Part shown: piece after piece, positions 8,586 through 16,654 of the stretch
Layout: every line of letters starts with the position of its first letter
Position numbering within the stretch: position 1 is the stretch's first letter
Source: Nocardia vinacea NBRC 16497
GTDB lineage: Bacteria; Actinomycetota; Actinomycetes; Mycobacteriales; Mycobacteriaceae
DNA length: 57,144 nt
Direction of reading: 5' to 3'
Assembly: GCF_000308835.1 (NCBI RefSeq)
Contig: NZ_BAGN01000411.1
Span: 1 to 57,144, forward strand
Position numbers and translations under genes: made by a program
The notes under the pieces: model-generated
What the model saw: only the letters and a program-made list of their open reading frames with translations
Database searches by the model: none
What the model was told of the DNA's origin: nothing

Positions 8586-9383
8586 ATGCGATTGCGAAGC
8601 TGGAAGACGACCGCCGCGATCTGCGCGTGGGGCATGTTGCTCGGCGGATGCGCGCACGACGCATCGGGTTCACCGGCGCGCACCACCGCGCCGCAGATCG
8701 GCGACGAACCGGCGCCATCCCCGCCGCGTTTCATCGCCGAAGACCGCGTCGTTGTGATCGACCCCGGACACAATGGCGGCAATGCCGCACAGTCCGGCGA
8801 GATCAACCGTCAGGTGCCGGACGGTCGCGGAAAAACCAAAGCGTGCAACACCACCGGCACGTCAGCCAACGACGGCTACACCGAGCACGAATTCACCTGG
8901 GACGTAGCAATCCGTGTCCGGGATGCCTTGGCTGCCCGCGGAATTCGCGTCGTGCTGACCCGCGACGACGATGCGGGCGTCGGCCCGTGCGTCGACGAAC
9001 GCGCGGCCATCGGAAACCGCAGTGGCGCAGCGGCTGTCGTCTCGATCCACGCCGACGGCGCCGCCGCGGGCGCACACGGCTTCCACGTCGCGTACTCGTC
9101 GCCGCCACTGAACCCGGCGCAGAACGAGCCGTCGCAGCGACTGGCAACGACCTTGCGCGACACCATGATCGGGTCCGGCTTCGTGCCGTCGACCTATGTC
9201 GGCTCCGACGGCATGAACCCGCGCGCGGATCTGGCGGGTCTCAACCTGTCCGAACGTCCGGTCGCATTGGTCGAGTGTGGAAATATGCGCGATCCGGGTG
9301 ACGCCGCGCTGATCGAATCGCCCGACGGTCGGGCGAGGTACGCGGACGCCATCGCCAATGCGATCGTCGCCTTCCTCGGCTAG
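8586..9383 (+). CDS. N-acetylmuramoyl-L-alanine amidase lipoprotein (Rv3717-like)
   Basis: A 265-aa peptidoglycan amidase of the Amidase_3 family. It starts with a lipoprotein signal (MLLGGCAHD, lipid-anchored Cys22). Zinc ligands are visible as His62 (DPGHNG), a Glu in TEHEF (99-101) and His154 (SIHADG). The catalytic Glu229 is in VECGN. It would cleave the MurNAc-L-Ala bond of peptidoglycan outside the membrane. ATG 8586 is preferred over upstream in-frame codons because it begins the signal peptide. M. tuberculosis Rv3717 has the same fold and no separate wall-binding domain. Confidence 0.9.
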   Translation: MRLRSWKTTAAICAWGMLLGGCAHDASGSPARTTAPQIGDEPAPSPPRFIAEDRVVVIDPGHNGGNAAQSGEINRQVPDGRGKTKACNTTGTSANDGYTEHEFTWDVAIRVRDALAARGIRVVLTRDDDAGVGPCVDERAAIGNRSGAAAVVSIHADGAAAGAHGFHVAYSSPPLNPAQNEPSQRLATTLRDTMIGSGFVPSTYVGSDGMNPRADLAGLNLSERPVALVECGNMRDPGDAALIESPDGRARYADAIANAIVAFLG

Positions 9384-9443
9384 TCGCCTCCATCGTGATC
9401 GGGATCACTATTTGTTAGCTATGCCTCCCTATCGCCATTGAGT

Positions 9444-9468
9444 TAACGGCGTTACGCTAACGCCGTTA
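9444..9468. promoter_or_regulatory. Perfect inverted repeat, probable TetR operator of the MMPL operon
   Basis: The arms TAACGGCGTTA (9444-9454) and TAACGCCGTTA (9458-9468) are perfect inverted repeats separated by CGC. Each arm is itself almost palindromic, so the site could bind two TetR dimers. It lies 32 bp before the MMPL start, and the operon's last gene is a TetR regulator. Binding by that regulator is inferred. A second small dyad, GTGATC-GG-GATCAC, is at 9395-9408. Confidence 0.7.
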
Positions 9469-9499
9469 CCCAGGGGCAGTCGAACTAGGGGAGTCGCTC

Positions 9500-11764
9500 A
9501 TGCTCGTACGGATCGCACATCTGGCCACCAGGCATCCGCGGACGATCCTGCTCGCCGCCGCACTATTGGCCGTGCTCTGCGGCGCATTCGGCGCCACAGT
9601 GATCTCGCATATGAAGACCGGCGGTTTCACCCCGGCCGATGCTGAATCGTCGCAGGCCGCCAAGTTGATCGCCGATAACTTCGGTGGCGCGGAACCCAAC
9701 CTCATCCTGCTGGTTCGTGATGATGCCGGTGCGGACAGCCCGGCTGCCAAGGCCGCGGGCGCGAAGGTGGTCGATACCTTGCGCTCGCGCGGCGATGTGA
9801 TCGGCATCCAGTCCTATTGGAACGCTCCGCAGTCGATGTCGTCGGTGTTGCGCAGCAAGGACGGTAAGAGCGCGCTGGTGTTCGGCTACATCACCGGCGA
9901 GGAGTCCGTGGCCCAAAAGGCCGCCGGTGCGATCGCCGAAGAGGTCACCGGCACCAGCGACGGCGTCAGCGTCTATCAGGGCGGCCTCAGCTCCATCTAC
10001 CACGACTCGAACGAGCAGATCACCCACGATCTCGCGGTCGCCGAGGGCGTGGCCATCCCACTGTCGTTCATCGTGTTGATTCTGGTGTTCGGCAGCCTGG
10101 TCGCGGCCTTCCTGCCGCTGGCCGTCGGCATCTTCGCGATCTTGACCACTCTGGCGATCCTGCGCACCCTCACGGTCTTCACCGATGTGTCGATCTACGC
10201 GCTGAACTTGACCACGGCACTCGGTCTCGCCCTCGCGATCGACTACAGCCTGTTCATTGTCAGTCGCTACCGTGAGGAACTCGGCAATGGACTCGATGTC
10301 GAGGCGGCGGTGGTGCGCGCGGTGCAGACCGCGGGACGCACGGTGCTGTACTCCGCGCTGACCGTCGCGCTGTCGGTGGCCGCGCTGGGCGTCTTCAATC
10401 TGTACTTCCTGAAATCCTTTGCCTACGCGGGCGTTGCGGTGGTCGCCGCGGCCGCCGCGGCATCGATCCTGGTCCTGCCCGCGGTATTGATGATGCTCGG
10501 ACACCGAGTCAATGCGATGGACCTGCGAAAGCCGTTGGGGCGTTTGCTCGGCCGGGACCTGCACGTCCAGCGCGCACCCGAGCAGACCTTCTGGTACCGC
10601 ACAGTCCAGTGGGTGATGCGCCATGCCGCACCGGTTGCCATCGCGATCATCGTGCTGATGCTGGCGATCGGATCCCCGTTCCTCGGCGTGAAATTCGGCT
10701 ATCCGGACGATCGAGTGCTCAATACGGGCGCCTCCACCACCAGCAGCACGGTCGGCGATGCACTGCGTTCGGACTTCCAATCCAATGCAGCGACCAGTGT
10801 CTCCGTGGTGCTCGACGACTACCACGGAAATCCGGCCGCCATCGGTGATTACGCCGCCGCGCTGTCGAAGGTGGAAGGCGTGTCCGGAGTGCTCTCGGGT
10901 CCTGGCCTGTATGCGGGCGGCCTGAAGGTGGCGGCGGGATCGCCGCAGATGACCAATGACACCGGTGCATTCCTCACTGTCGCAACGACAGTCGATCCCT
11001 TCACTTCCGCGGGTAAGACGCAACTGGACCGGCTTCGCGATGTCCCGAGCCCGGGACCGGCGCTCTTCGGTGGCAGTGCCGCGATCAACCGCGACTCCCT
11101 CGACGCACTGGGTGCGCGACTGCCACTGGCCGGAGGGCTGATCGTGCTCACCTCCTTCGTGGTGCTGTTCCTGTTCACCGGCAGCGTGCTGCTGCCGGTG
11201 AAAGCTCTTGCCCTCAACACGCTTTCGCTGACCGCCGCGTTCGGTGCGATGGTCTGGATCTTCCAGGACGGACACTTGTCCAGCGTTTTCGGCAATAACG
11301 CGACCGGATATCTGGTTCCGACCATGCCGATCCTGATGTTCTGTCTCGCCTTCGGAATGTCCATGGACTACGAGGTATTCCTGCTCTCGCGCATCCGCGA
11401 GGAGTGGCTGGCCTCGGGACGCACCGCCGCGGACAACACTCGCGCGGTGGCGCTGGGAGTCGCGCGCACCGGCCGGATCTTCACCGCGGCCGCACTATTG
11501 ATGGCCATCGTGATGGCCGCCATGGTCACCTCGAAGGTATCGTTCATCCAGATGACGGGCCTGGGACTGACTTTGACAGTGCTCGCGGACGCAACGCTGA
11601 TCCGCGGTCTGCTCGCGCCCGCACTCATGCGGCTGCTCGGCACCGCGAACTGGTGGGCGCCCGCGCCACTCGCCCGGCTGCACGCCAAGATCGGCTTGAG
11701 CGAGGGCGAATCCGTGTCGGGCGCAACCGAATCCGATAAACACCTATTAGCCGGACGAACGTGA
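9500..11764 (+). CDS. MMPL family RND transporter
   Basis: A 754-aa MmpL/RND exporter with two halves, each a membrane helix, a large periplasmic loop and five further helices. The helix-4 signatures are present in both halves: ALAIDYSLFIVSRYREE (about 240) and GMSMDYEVFLLSRIREEW (about 620). These carry the proton-relay Asp-Tyr pairs. Such proteins export lipids, siderophores or drugs. There is no long C-terminal extension, so it is closer to the short MMPL exporters than to mycobacterial MmpL3. ATG follows GGGGAG. The stop overlaps the TetR start (GTGA), making a coupled operon. Confidence 0.92.
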   Translation: MLVRIAHLATRHPRTILLAAALLAVLCGAFGATVISHMKTGGFTPADAESSQAAKLIADNFGGAEPNLILLVRDDAGADSPAAKAAGAKVVDTLRSRGDVIGIQSYWNAPQSMSSVLRSKDGKSALVFGYITGEESVAQKAAGAIAEEVTGTSDGVSVYQGGLSSIYHDSNEQITHDLAVAEGVAIPLSFIVLILVFGSLVAAFLPLAVGIFAILTTLAILRTLTVFTDVSIYALNLTTALGLALAIDYSLFIVSRYREELGNGLDVEAAVVRAVQTAGRTVLYSALTVALSVAALGVFNLYFLKSFAYAGVAVVAAAAAASILVLPAVLMMLGHRVNAMDLRKPLGRLLGRDLHVQRAPEQTFWYRTVQWVMRHAAPVAIAIIVLMLAIGSPFLGVKFGYPDDRVLNTGASTTSSTVGDALRSDFQSNAATSVSVVLDDYHGNPAAIGDYAAALSKVEGVSGVLSGPGLYAGGLKVAAGSPQMTNDTGAFLTVATTVDPFTSAGKTQLDRLRDVPSPGPALFGGSAAINRDSLDALGARLPLAGGLIVLTSFVVLFLFTGSVLLPVKALALNTLSLTAAFGAMVWIFQDGHLSSVFGNNATGYLVPTMPILMFCLAFGMSMDYEVFLLSRIREEWLASGRTAADNTRAVALGVARTGRIFTAAALLMAIVMAAMVTSKVSFIQMTGLGLTLTVLADATLIRGLLAPALMRLLGTANWWAPAPLARLHAKIGLSEGESVSGATESDKHLLAGRT

Positions 11765-12441
11765 CTTTTACTCGCAGGAAGCGTTCGGCACGTGGCTCCG
11801 GTGCGGAGCTACGCGCCGAGATCCTCGACGCCACAAAGAAACTGCTGGCTGATGCCGGTCACGTCGACGCGGTTTCCATCCGGGAGATCGCCAAGATCGT
11901 CGGCGTCACCCCGCCGTCGATCTACCGCCATTTCGCGGATAAGGATCAGCTGATCGAGTCGGTGGTGGCCCAGGTATTCGAAGATCTGGACGCGGAAATG
12001 CTGGCCGCATCCGATCCGAACGATTCGCCGGTGGAGCGTCTGCGTCAGCAGGGGCATGCGTATGTCCGGTTCGCCAGGGAACATCCGGAGCAGTACCGCT
12101 TGGCCATGACGCCCGGTGAGACGGCAGGCGCGGTCGACCAGGTGCTGACCAGCAGTGCCTTCGCCCATCTCGCGGCGACCGTCACCGAGTGCATGAACCT
12201 CGGCGTGGTCACCCCGGGTGACCCGGTGCCGGTCGTCTTGGAACTGTGGTCGAGCGTGCACGGCATCGCCTCGCTGCTGATCGCCAAACCCTATCTGCCG
12301 TGGGGAGATGCGGAGGCGTTCACCGATCGCGTACTGCGCTCGATCTGCGTCGGGCGGGTCGTCATCGACAACGTGCTCGGCGAAGACATGTCCCCCGACG
12401 CCGTCGCCGCGTGGGCGGTGGCGAACCGGCGTCCGAGCTGA
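11761..12441 (+). CDS. TetR family regulator of the MMPL transporter
   Basis: A 226-aa TetR protein. The HTH is at about residues 25-65 (SIREIAKIVGVTPPSIYRHFADKDQLI), followed by a C-terminal ligand domain of the TetR_C_33-like kind. Its GTG overlaps the MMPL stop. It probably represses its own operon through the dyad at 9444-9468. The last 151 bp overlap the 3' end of the HEAT-repeat ORF on the other strand. Confidence 0.9.
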   Translation: MTFTRRKRSARGSGAELRAEILDATKKLLADAGHVDAVSIREIAKIVGVTPPSIYRHFADKDQLIESVVAQVFEDLDAEMLAASDPNDSPVERLRQQGHAYVRFAREHPEQYRLAMTPGETAGAVDQVLTSSAFAHLAATVTECMNLGVVTPGDPVPVVLELWSSVHGIASLLIAKPYLPWGDAEAFTDRVLRSICVGRVVIDNVLGEDMSPDAVAAWAVANRRPS

Positions 12442-13259
12442 CGCAGGCTTCGATCAGCGATCACTTCGGCAGGTTTGTCGCGGATATTCCGGACATGTCG
12501 CTCAGACAGCGGCCAGCGCATCGCGACCACATCGAGGATCGACTTGATGCGCGCGGAGTCCTCCGACAACGTGGGTGGTACAGGGGGGCTCAACAGATAT
12601 TCGATATCGTTGAGCAATCGGGCCGAGTCCTCTTGGTCCATTTGAGCCGCCTCGCGGCTGATCTCGGCCAGCTGTGATTGATCCCCCATTCGATAGGCGA
12701 CGATCCGAACTTTCGGTCCGATCTCCTCATCCCGGCCGAATTCCTCAGTCAGAGCAGATATTTCGGAGCGCGTGAGTTCACCCCTACGGCCCAGCGAATC
12801 GATCGCATACCTCCGCACCGCGCCATACTCGTCGGTATCGCGCACGCACTCGACCAGAGCAGCGGCCCCATGTCCTGGGTAGCTCCCCAATGCCTCGGCC
12901 ACGGAAGCGCGCACCAACCACGACGGGTCGGCGCGCAGCAGGTCCACGAGGACGCCGACCGCGGGACTGTACCGAACGAGGCCGAGCGACTCCGCCGCTT
13001 CGTTGCGAACCATCTCGTCCGAGTCCGACAGCATCCGCAACAACACTGGCCCGACAACCGAATCCTGCGCCGCCCCCAGAAATCCGATCGCGCGCGCAGC
13101 TTCACTTCGAACGGCGACATCACCCGATTCGACGAGCGGCAAGATGTCGGCAATGGCACTACCGTCACCCAGCTTGATCAATTCGATCAACGCATCGACC
13201 TGCCGATCAGGATCACCCGACATCAGTGCCGAATTGAGCCGGGAACTTCCGCCGTCCAC
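12291..13259 (-). CDS. HEAT-repeat protein overlapping tetR antisense
   Basis: A 322-aa frame, GTG start with GAGGA before it. Residues about 15-150 form HEAT/PBS-lyase-type repeats (VRSEAARAIGFLGAA, VRNEAAESLGLVRYS, VRASVAEALGSYP, VRRYAIDSLGRRGE). These are protein-interaction solenoids. The last 50 residues run antisense through the end of tetR and are Ser/Thr/Arg-rich without repeat character, so the original stop may have been lost. It follows the DUF1772 gene after 56 bp on the same strand. No enzymatic function is evident. Confidence 0.75.
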   Translation of the reverse strand: MDGGSSRLNSALMSGDPDRQVDALIELIKLGDGSAIADILPLVESGDVAVRSEAARAIGFLGAAQDSVVGPVLLRMLSDSDEMVRNEAAESLGLVRYSPAVGVLVDLLRADPSWLVRASVAEALGSYPGHGAAALVECVRDTDEYGAVRRYAIDSLGRRGELTRSEISALTEEFGRDEEIGPKVRIVAYRMGDQSQLAEISREAAQMDQEDSARLLNDIEYLLSPPVPPTLSEDSARIKSILDVVAMRWPLSERHVRNIRDKPAEVIADRSLRQLGRRFATAHAATASGDMSSPSTLSMTTRPTQIERSTRSVNASASPHGR

Positions 13260-13315
13260 TTGTCCTCACATTCTTCGATCACCGTGTAAATACGCTGGCT
13301 GGAAACCATTGCGTT

Positions 13316-13846
13316 CTATCGTCCGCCGCCACCTCTGTTTTTCGCCCTTTGCCATTTCGGCGACGAAGGCGCCGGCAACGCTAACCGCGACATTGGTGCC
13401 GCGCTCAGCGCCGCGAAGGCGAGGGTGGCGGCTACCGTGCGCACCGCATGGGAGAGCTGCCAATGGTCGCGGACGGTTGCCCAGTCGTCGGGCGGCATGG
13501 TGACGATCCAGTCGCGCTGGTCGGCATTGATCGGCAGGTTGACGATGACCGTCAGGATCAGGACGCCCGCGAGCAGTGCGAACGCGATGATCGGGAGCCA
13601 GCGGGTCGGGCCGCGGTCGCGGAAACGGGCCGCGATGATGAGAGCCGTGGCGATCAGGGCCGGTAACAGGGTGACGGAGGCGAGGACGTCGAGCCATTCC
13701 AGTTCGATCTGCCTGACCTGGGTATAGACGGCTGCGGTTGCGTCTCGCATCGATAGTTCGAGGACGAGGACGGCGATCAGGAATCCGGCGAAGATACCGC
13801 TGAACACCTGGGCGGCGAAATGGGCGATTGTGCGCATGGTTCGCAC
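13316..13846 (-). CDS. DUF1772 (anthrone-oxygenase-like) membrane protein
   Basis: A 176-aa protein with four membrane segments (IFAGFLIAVLVLEL; DVLASVTLLPALIATALIIAA; WLPIIAFALLAGVLILTVIV; a C-terminal Ala-rich helix). The loop INADQRDWIVTMPPDDWATVRDHWQLSHAVRT fits the DUF1772 family, which includes anthrone oxygenases. The GTG abuts the stop of the NmrA-like gene with no gap, so the two are co-translated. An in-frame ATG at 13837 is an alternative start. Its role is probably linked to the upstream dehydrogenase. Confidence 0.75.
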   Translation of the reverse strand: MRTMRTIAHFAAQVFSGIFAGFLIAVLVLELSMRDATAAVYTQVRQIELEWLDVLASVTLLPALIATALIIAARFRDRGPTRWLPIIAFALLAGVLILTVIVNLPINADQRDWIVTMPPDDWATVRDHWQLSHAVRTVAATLAFAALSAAPMSRLALPAPSSPKWQRAKNRGGGGR

Positions 13847-14701
13847 TCAATTCCGAAAGGCGGCAGCGTTATCGGCAGCCCACTCGGCGAAAGTTCTTGT
13901 GCGGCCGAGGATTTTCTCGACCTGGTTGGTGAGAGGTGCGGGCTGGCCGACACCATCGGCGTAGCGGGTCAGCAGCGAGTCGACGAAAGCCTCCGGAAAG
14001 CCGCGTGCCACCATGCCTTGCCGCACCACGGCGGCGGGGACTTCCTCGTAGCGCAGCGGCCTACCGATGACTTCGCCGATTATCCGAACCATATCCGCAT
14101 GGGTAAGTGATTGGGGTCCGGTCAGTTCCACTCGTTCGCCCAGCAGATCGTCGGTGAGGAAGGCATGCGCCGCGACGGCCGCGATATCGCCTTCGTGCAG
14201 CGGACTCTCGGCGAATTCGGCAAAGGGCCCGTGTACCACATCACCCGCTCGGATCTGGGCATTCCAGCCGCTCTGCAGCACATTGACCGCAAAGCTGCTG
14301 GCGCGCAGGCTCACCCACTGCAGACCGCTGTCGACCACCGCCTGCTCAGCCTCCCTGTTCCGGTCGCCGCGGAAGCGGGACGGCTGTGCGGCGAGCGGGT
14401 CGTCGATATTGATGGCCGAAAGGGCGACGAGCCGGCGCACGCCACACCTACCTGCCAGTTCCGCGAACTCGAAGGCAGCATCACCCGCGGCGCGCGGATG
14501 CAGGAATGCCGCGGACGCACCGTCGAGAGCATCGGCAAGGGTGTCCGGCCGGGCCGGATCTCCGGCCACCACCTCGACACCGGCGGGCAGCGCGGCACTT
14601 TCGGGAGATCTGGTGACGGCTCGTACCCGAAGCCCTTGTGCGACAAGTAGTTCGACGAGCGGACGGCCGACGGTGCCGGTGGCCCCGGTGACAACAATCA
14701 T
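13847..14701 (-). CDS. NmrA-like NAD(P)-binding atypical SDR
   Basis: A 284-aa protein with the Rossmann start MIVVTGATGTVGRPLVELL, the NmrA/quinone-oxidoreductase-2 pattern FLHPRA..LVALSAINIDDP, and the late VELTGPQSLTHADMVRIIGEVIG. Members act as NAD(P)H-dependent reductases or redox sensors. I chose ATG 14701, preceded by GGGA, over a more distant in-frame start that lies inside the palindrome at 14719-14741. It is the first gene of a minus-strand set with DUF1772 and the HEAT protein. Confidence 0.85.
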   Translation of the reverse strand: MIVVTGATGTVGRPLVELLVAQGLRVRAVTRSPESAALPAGVEVVAGDPARPDTLADALDGASAAFLHPRAAGDAAFEFAELAGRCGVRRLVALSAINIDDPLAAQPSRFRGDRNREAEQAVVDSGLQWVSLRASSFAVNVLQSGWNAQIRAGDVVHGPFAEFAESPLHEGDIAAVAAHAFLTDDLLGERVELTGPQSLTHADMVRIIGEVIGRPLRYEEVPAAVVRQGMVARGFPEAFVDSLLTRYADGVGQPAPLTNQVEKILGRTRTFAEWAADNAAAFRN

Positions 14702-14718
14702 GACGTTCCCATCTATTC

Positions 14719-14741
14719 GAGAATCATATCGTATGAATCTC
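14719..14741. promoter_or_regulatory. 23-bp imperfect palindrome before the NmrA-like operon
   Basis: Nine of eleven base pairs around a central C are symmetric; the outer arms read GAGAaTCATA and its complement. The site lies 18 bp before the dehydrogenase start. It is AT-rich against the local background, as expected for an operator of a MarR/TetR/HxlR-type repressor. No regulator gene remains beside it. Confidence 0.45.
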
Positions 14742-14763
14742 ATATTAGATTACCTGGAGTGTC

Positions 14764-14922
14764 ATGAGATATGACTTCCGTAACATCGGAGTGGCGGCAA
14801 GGGCTATTGCCGCTGCGGTCGGCGGCAGAAGCGTGCTCGACCTGCGGCCGGACGCCGATAGGCACCTCGGGGTCGGGTTCGACCACCCCAACGGTTTCGG
14901 TTGTGCAGTGTCAATGAGCTAA
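14764..14922 (+). CDS. 52-aa ORF of unknown status, divergent from the NmrA-like operon
   Basis: An ATG at 14764 follows CTGGAG and opens 52 codons (MRYDFRNIGVAARAIAAAVG...GFGCAVSMS). It sits where a divergent regulator would normally be. I see no HTH and no known family. It may be a gene remnant or non-coding. The rest of 14742-15040 shows nothing recognisable except the RDD leader. Confidence 0.25.
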   Translation: MRYDFRNIGVAARAIAAAVGGRSVLDLRPDADRHLGVGFDHPNGFGCAVSMS

Positions 14923-15040
14923 GCCCTAGGTTGGGTATTCGCGTCGGTGGATCGGGCACAAGATGGTGAACAACCCGACGGCGGGATTCGAGCCGCGCAC
15001 GGGGTCCCCCCGCAAGCACGAAGCCCAGAGGAGCAGAAAC

Positions 15041-15529
15041 ATGGCTGCCGACCAACGACCGTTGGAATCGTTACCACAGCAAACACTGCCGGGGGCATGG
15101 ATCCGGTTCGGGGCGTTGTTCATCGATTTTGTCGCCGCGACTGTCCTCCTGCTGCCCGTCGCCTTCGCGGTTGGAGCTACCGGACTGACCAATGGATTGA
15201 GCGAGCTCACCGCACGTCTTATCGTTGCGGCCCTGATGTTGCTCTACTTTGTGGGGTTCCAGGCTTGGGTGGGTTGGAGTCCCGGCATGCGGGTGCTGGG
15301 TCTGCGGGTACGGGGGGCCGGGAACGCGAGCAAACCGAGCTTCGCGGCGGCCCTGATCCGCAACTGCTACCTGCTAGTGCTCATCGCTACCCCCGACACG
15401 GATTTGTTCGCGCTGATTTCCTTCGCCGTAGTACTGACCATCGGATACACGATCTCGAAAAGTCCTAGGCGCCAGGGAATTCACGACCGATTGGCCGGAG
15501 GAACCCAGGTTGTCGCCTACCAGTGGTGA
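15041..15529 (+). CDS. RDD family membrane protein
   Basis: A 162-aa protein with three membrane segments and the RDD signature: WIRFGALFIDFVAATVLLLPV (R and D), VGWSPGMRVLGLRVRG, and a terminal QGIHDRLAGGTQVV. RDD proteins are small membrane proteins, some linked to ion exchange. ATG 15041 is chosen because a strong GAGGAG lies 6 nt upstream; an earlier in-frame ATG at 14963 has no such site. The 186 bp after it to the next gene hold nothing recognisable. Confidence 0.85.
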   Translation: MAADQRPLESLPQQTLPGAWIRFGALFIDFVAATVLLLPVAFAVGATGLTNGLSELTARLIVAALMLLYFVGFQAWVGWSPGMRVLGLRVRGAGNASKPSFAAALIRNCYLLVLIATPDTDLFALISFAVVLTIGYTISKSPRRQGIHDRLAGGTQVVAYQW

Positions 15530-15715
15530 TGCCGGCTGTGAAGGCATCCCACCGCCTGAGCAGTTCTCGCGTTTGCGTTCTCATCCAGTGCTGTACTCGA
15601 GTGAACCAGAGCGATCACGCGACACCGCAACGGGATTCGATTACTACGTGAGTGCGTTTCCTCGAGGCTCGGGCCGCTTCTCGGATACCGACTGGCGCGC
15701 GCCCAGCGGTATCGA

Positions 15716-16459
15716 TCAGGAGAACGTCTTGTGTGGCACTCCCACGGTCAGACCGCCATCGATGACGAATTCGGCGCCCGTCGAATAGGACGACTCGTCG
15801 CTGGCCAGATAGGTCACCAGTGCCGACACCTCGGACGGATCAGCGGCGCGTCCCAGCGGGATCTGCAGGAAATCCTCCGGAATACCCTCGGTCATGGGGG
15901 TGCGGATCAGGCCTGGATGGATCGAATTCACCCGAATTCCGTACTGCGCCAACTCGAGTGCGGTCGATTTGGTGAGTCCGCGGACCGCGAATTTGGTGGC
16001 GGTGTACCCGTGCAGGCCGGGGCTGCCGCGCATGCCCTCGACCGAGGAAATATTGATGACCGAACCGCCGCCCGCCTCGATCATCGCCGGTGTGGCGGCC
16101 TGCATGCCGAGGAAGGTGCCGGTCAGATTGATATCGATGATCTTCTGCCACTCGGACAATTCGAAGTCGACGAGCAGGTTGCCATTGACGATCCCGGCAT
16201 TGTTCACCAGGACATTCAGCGCACCGAAGCGCTGTACGGCCTCGGCTACCGCATCCTGCCACTGCTGCTTTTCGCGCACGTCGAGGTGGACGTACGCGGC
16301 ATTGTCGCCGATTTCCTTGGCCAGGGCCGCGCCCTCCTCGTCGAGGATGTCACCCAGCACCACCCGTGCGTCCTCGGCCACCAGTGCGCGCGCGTGCGCG
16401 GCGCCCATGCCCCGCGCACCGCCGCTGATCAGTGCCACCTTGCCGGTCAACCGCCCCAT
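15716..16459 (-). CDS. SDR, 3alpha/20beta-hydroxysteroid dehydrogenase type (Rv2002-like)
   Basis: A 247-aa classical SDR with cofactor loop SGGARGMGAA, NNAG, catalytic Ser in NISSVEG and YTATK. It closely follows the M. tuberculosis Rv2002 (FabG3, NADH-dependent 20beta-hydroxysteroid dehydrogenase) pattern: HGYTATKFAVRGLTKSTALE, VNSIHPGLIRTPMT and YLASDESSYSTGAEFVIDGG. A KstR-type operator lies 31-44 bp before the start. Together these suggest oxidation or reduction of steroid alcohols, but other alcohols are possible. Confidence 0.88.
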   Translation of the reverse strand: MGRLTGKVALISGGARGMGAAHARALVAEDARVVLGDILDEEGAALAKEIGDNAAYVHLDVREKQQWQDAVAEAVQRFGALNVLVNNAGIVNGNLLVDFELSEWQKIIDINLTGTFLGMQAATPAMIEAGGGSVINISSVEGMRGSPGLHGYTATKFAVRGLTKSTALELAQYGIRVNSIHPGLIRTPMTEGIPEDFLQIPLGRAADPSEVSALVTYLASDESSYSTGAEFVIDGGLTVGVPHKTFS

Positions 16460-16489
16460 CGCGGCCTCCTCTCGATCCCGTCGACTTAC

Positions 16490-16503
16490 TGAAACACGTT
16501 ACA
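16490..16503. promoter_or_regulatory. KstR-type operator before the SDR
   Basis: TGAAACACGTTACA fits the KstR consensus TnnAACnnGTTnnA of cholesterol-catabolism genes in mycolate actinobacteria. It is placed 31 bp before the steroid-type SDR start, where a repressor would block transcription. Confidence 0.65.
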
Positions 16504-16615
16504 GATAATTGCCGGTCGAATCTCGCCTCGGTATCGACCAGTGGAACTCCCGCCTGCATCGCCGAATACATCGTCCGCGCTCTCGCCTGAACCGGGTCCT
16601 ATGGCATCATCGATG

Positions 16616-16629
16616 TAGAACGCGTTCTA
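16616..16629. promoter_or_regulatory. KstR-type operator before the alpha/beta hydrolase
   Basis: TAGAACGCGTTCTA is a perfect 14-bp palindrome and a full match to TnnAACnnGTTnnA. It lies 25 bp before the hydrolase ATG. Together with 16490-16503 it flanks the divergent promoter region of the SDR and the hydrolase. Confidence 0.75.
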
Positions 16630-16654
16630 ATATTGCCGCGCGAGGAGGCCGACG

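Noticed and set aside
9563..11275. A 570-codon open frame antisense to the MMPL gene
   Set aside because: It is an artefact of high-GC codon periodicity: His/Asp/Gln/Arg-rich with no domain, while the plus strand encodes a full MMPL transporter.
14926..15210. Minus-strand ORF across the RDD leader
   Set aside because: Antisense to a protein with a clear RDD signature and strong ribosome site.
15510..15788. 92-codon ORF between the RDD and SDR genes
   Set aside because: It overlaps the ends of the flanking genes, has no ribosome site and no recognisable composition.
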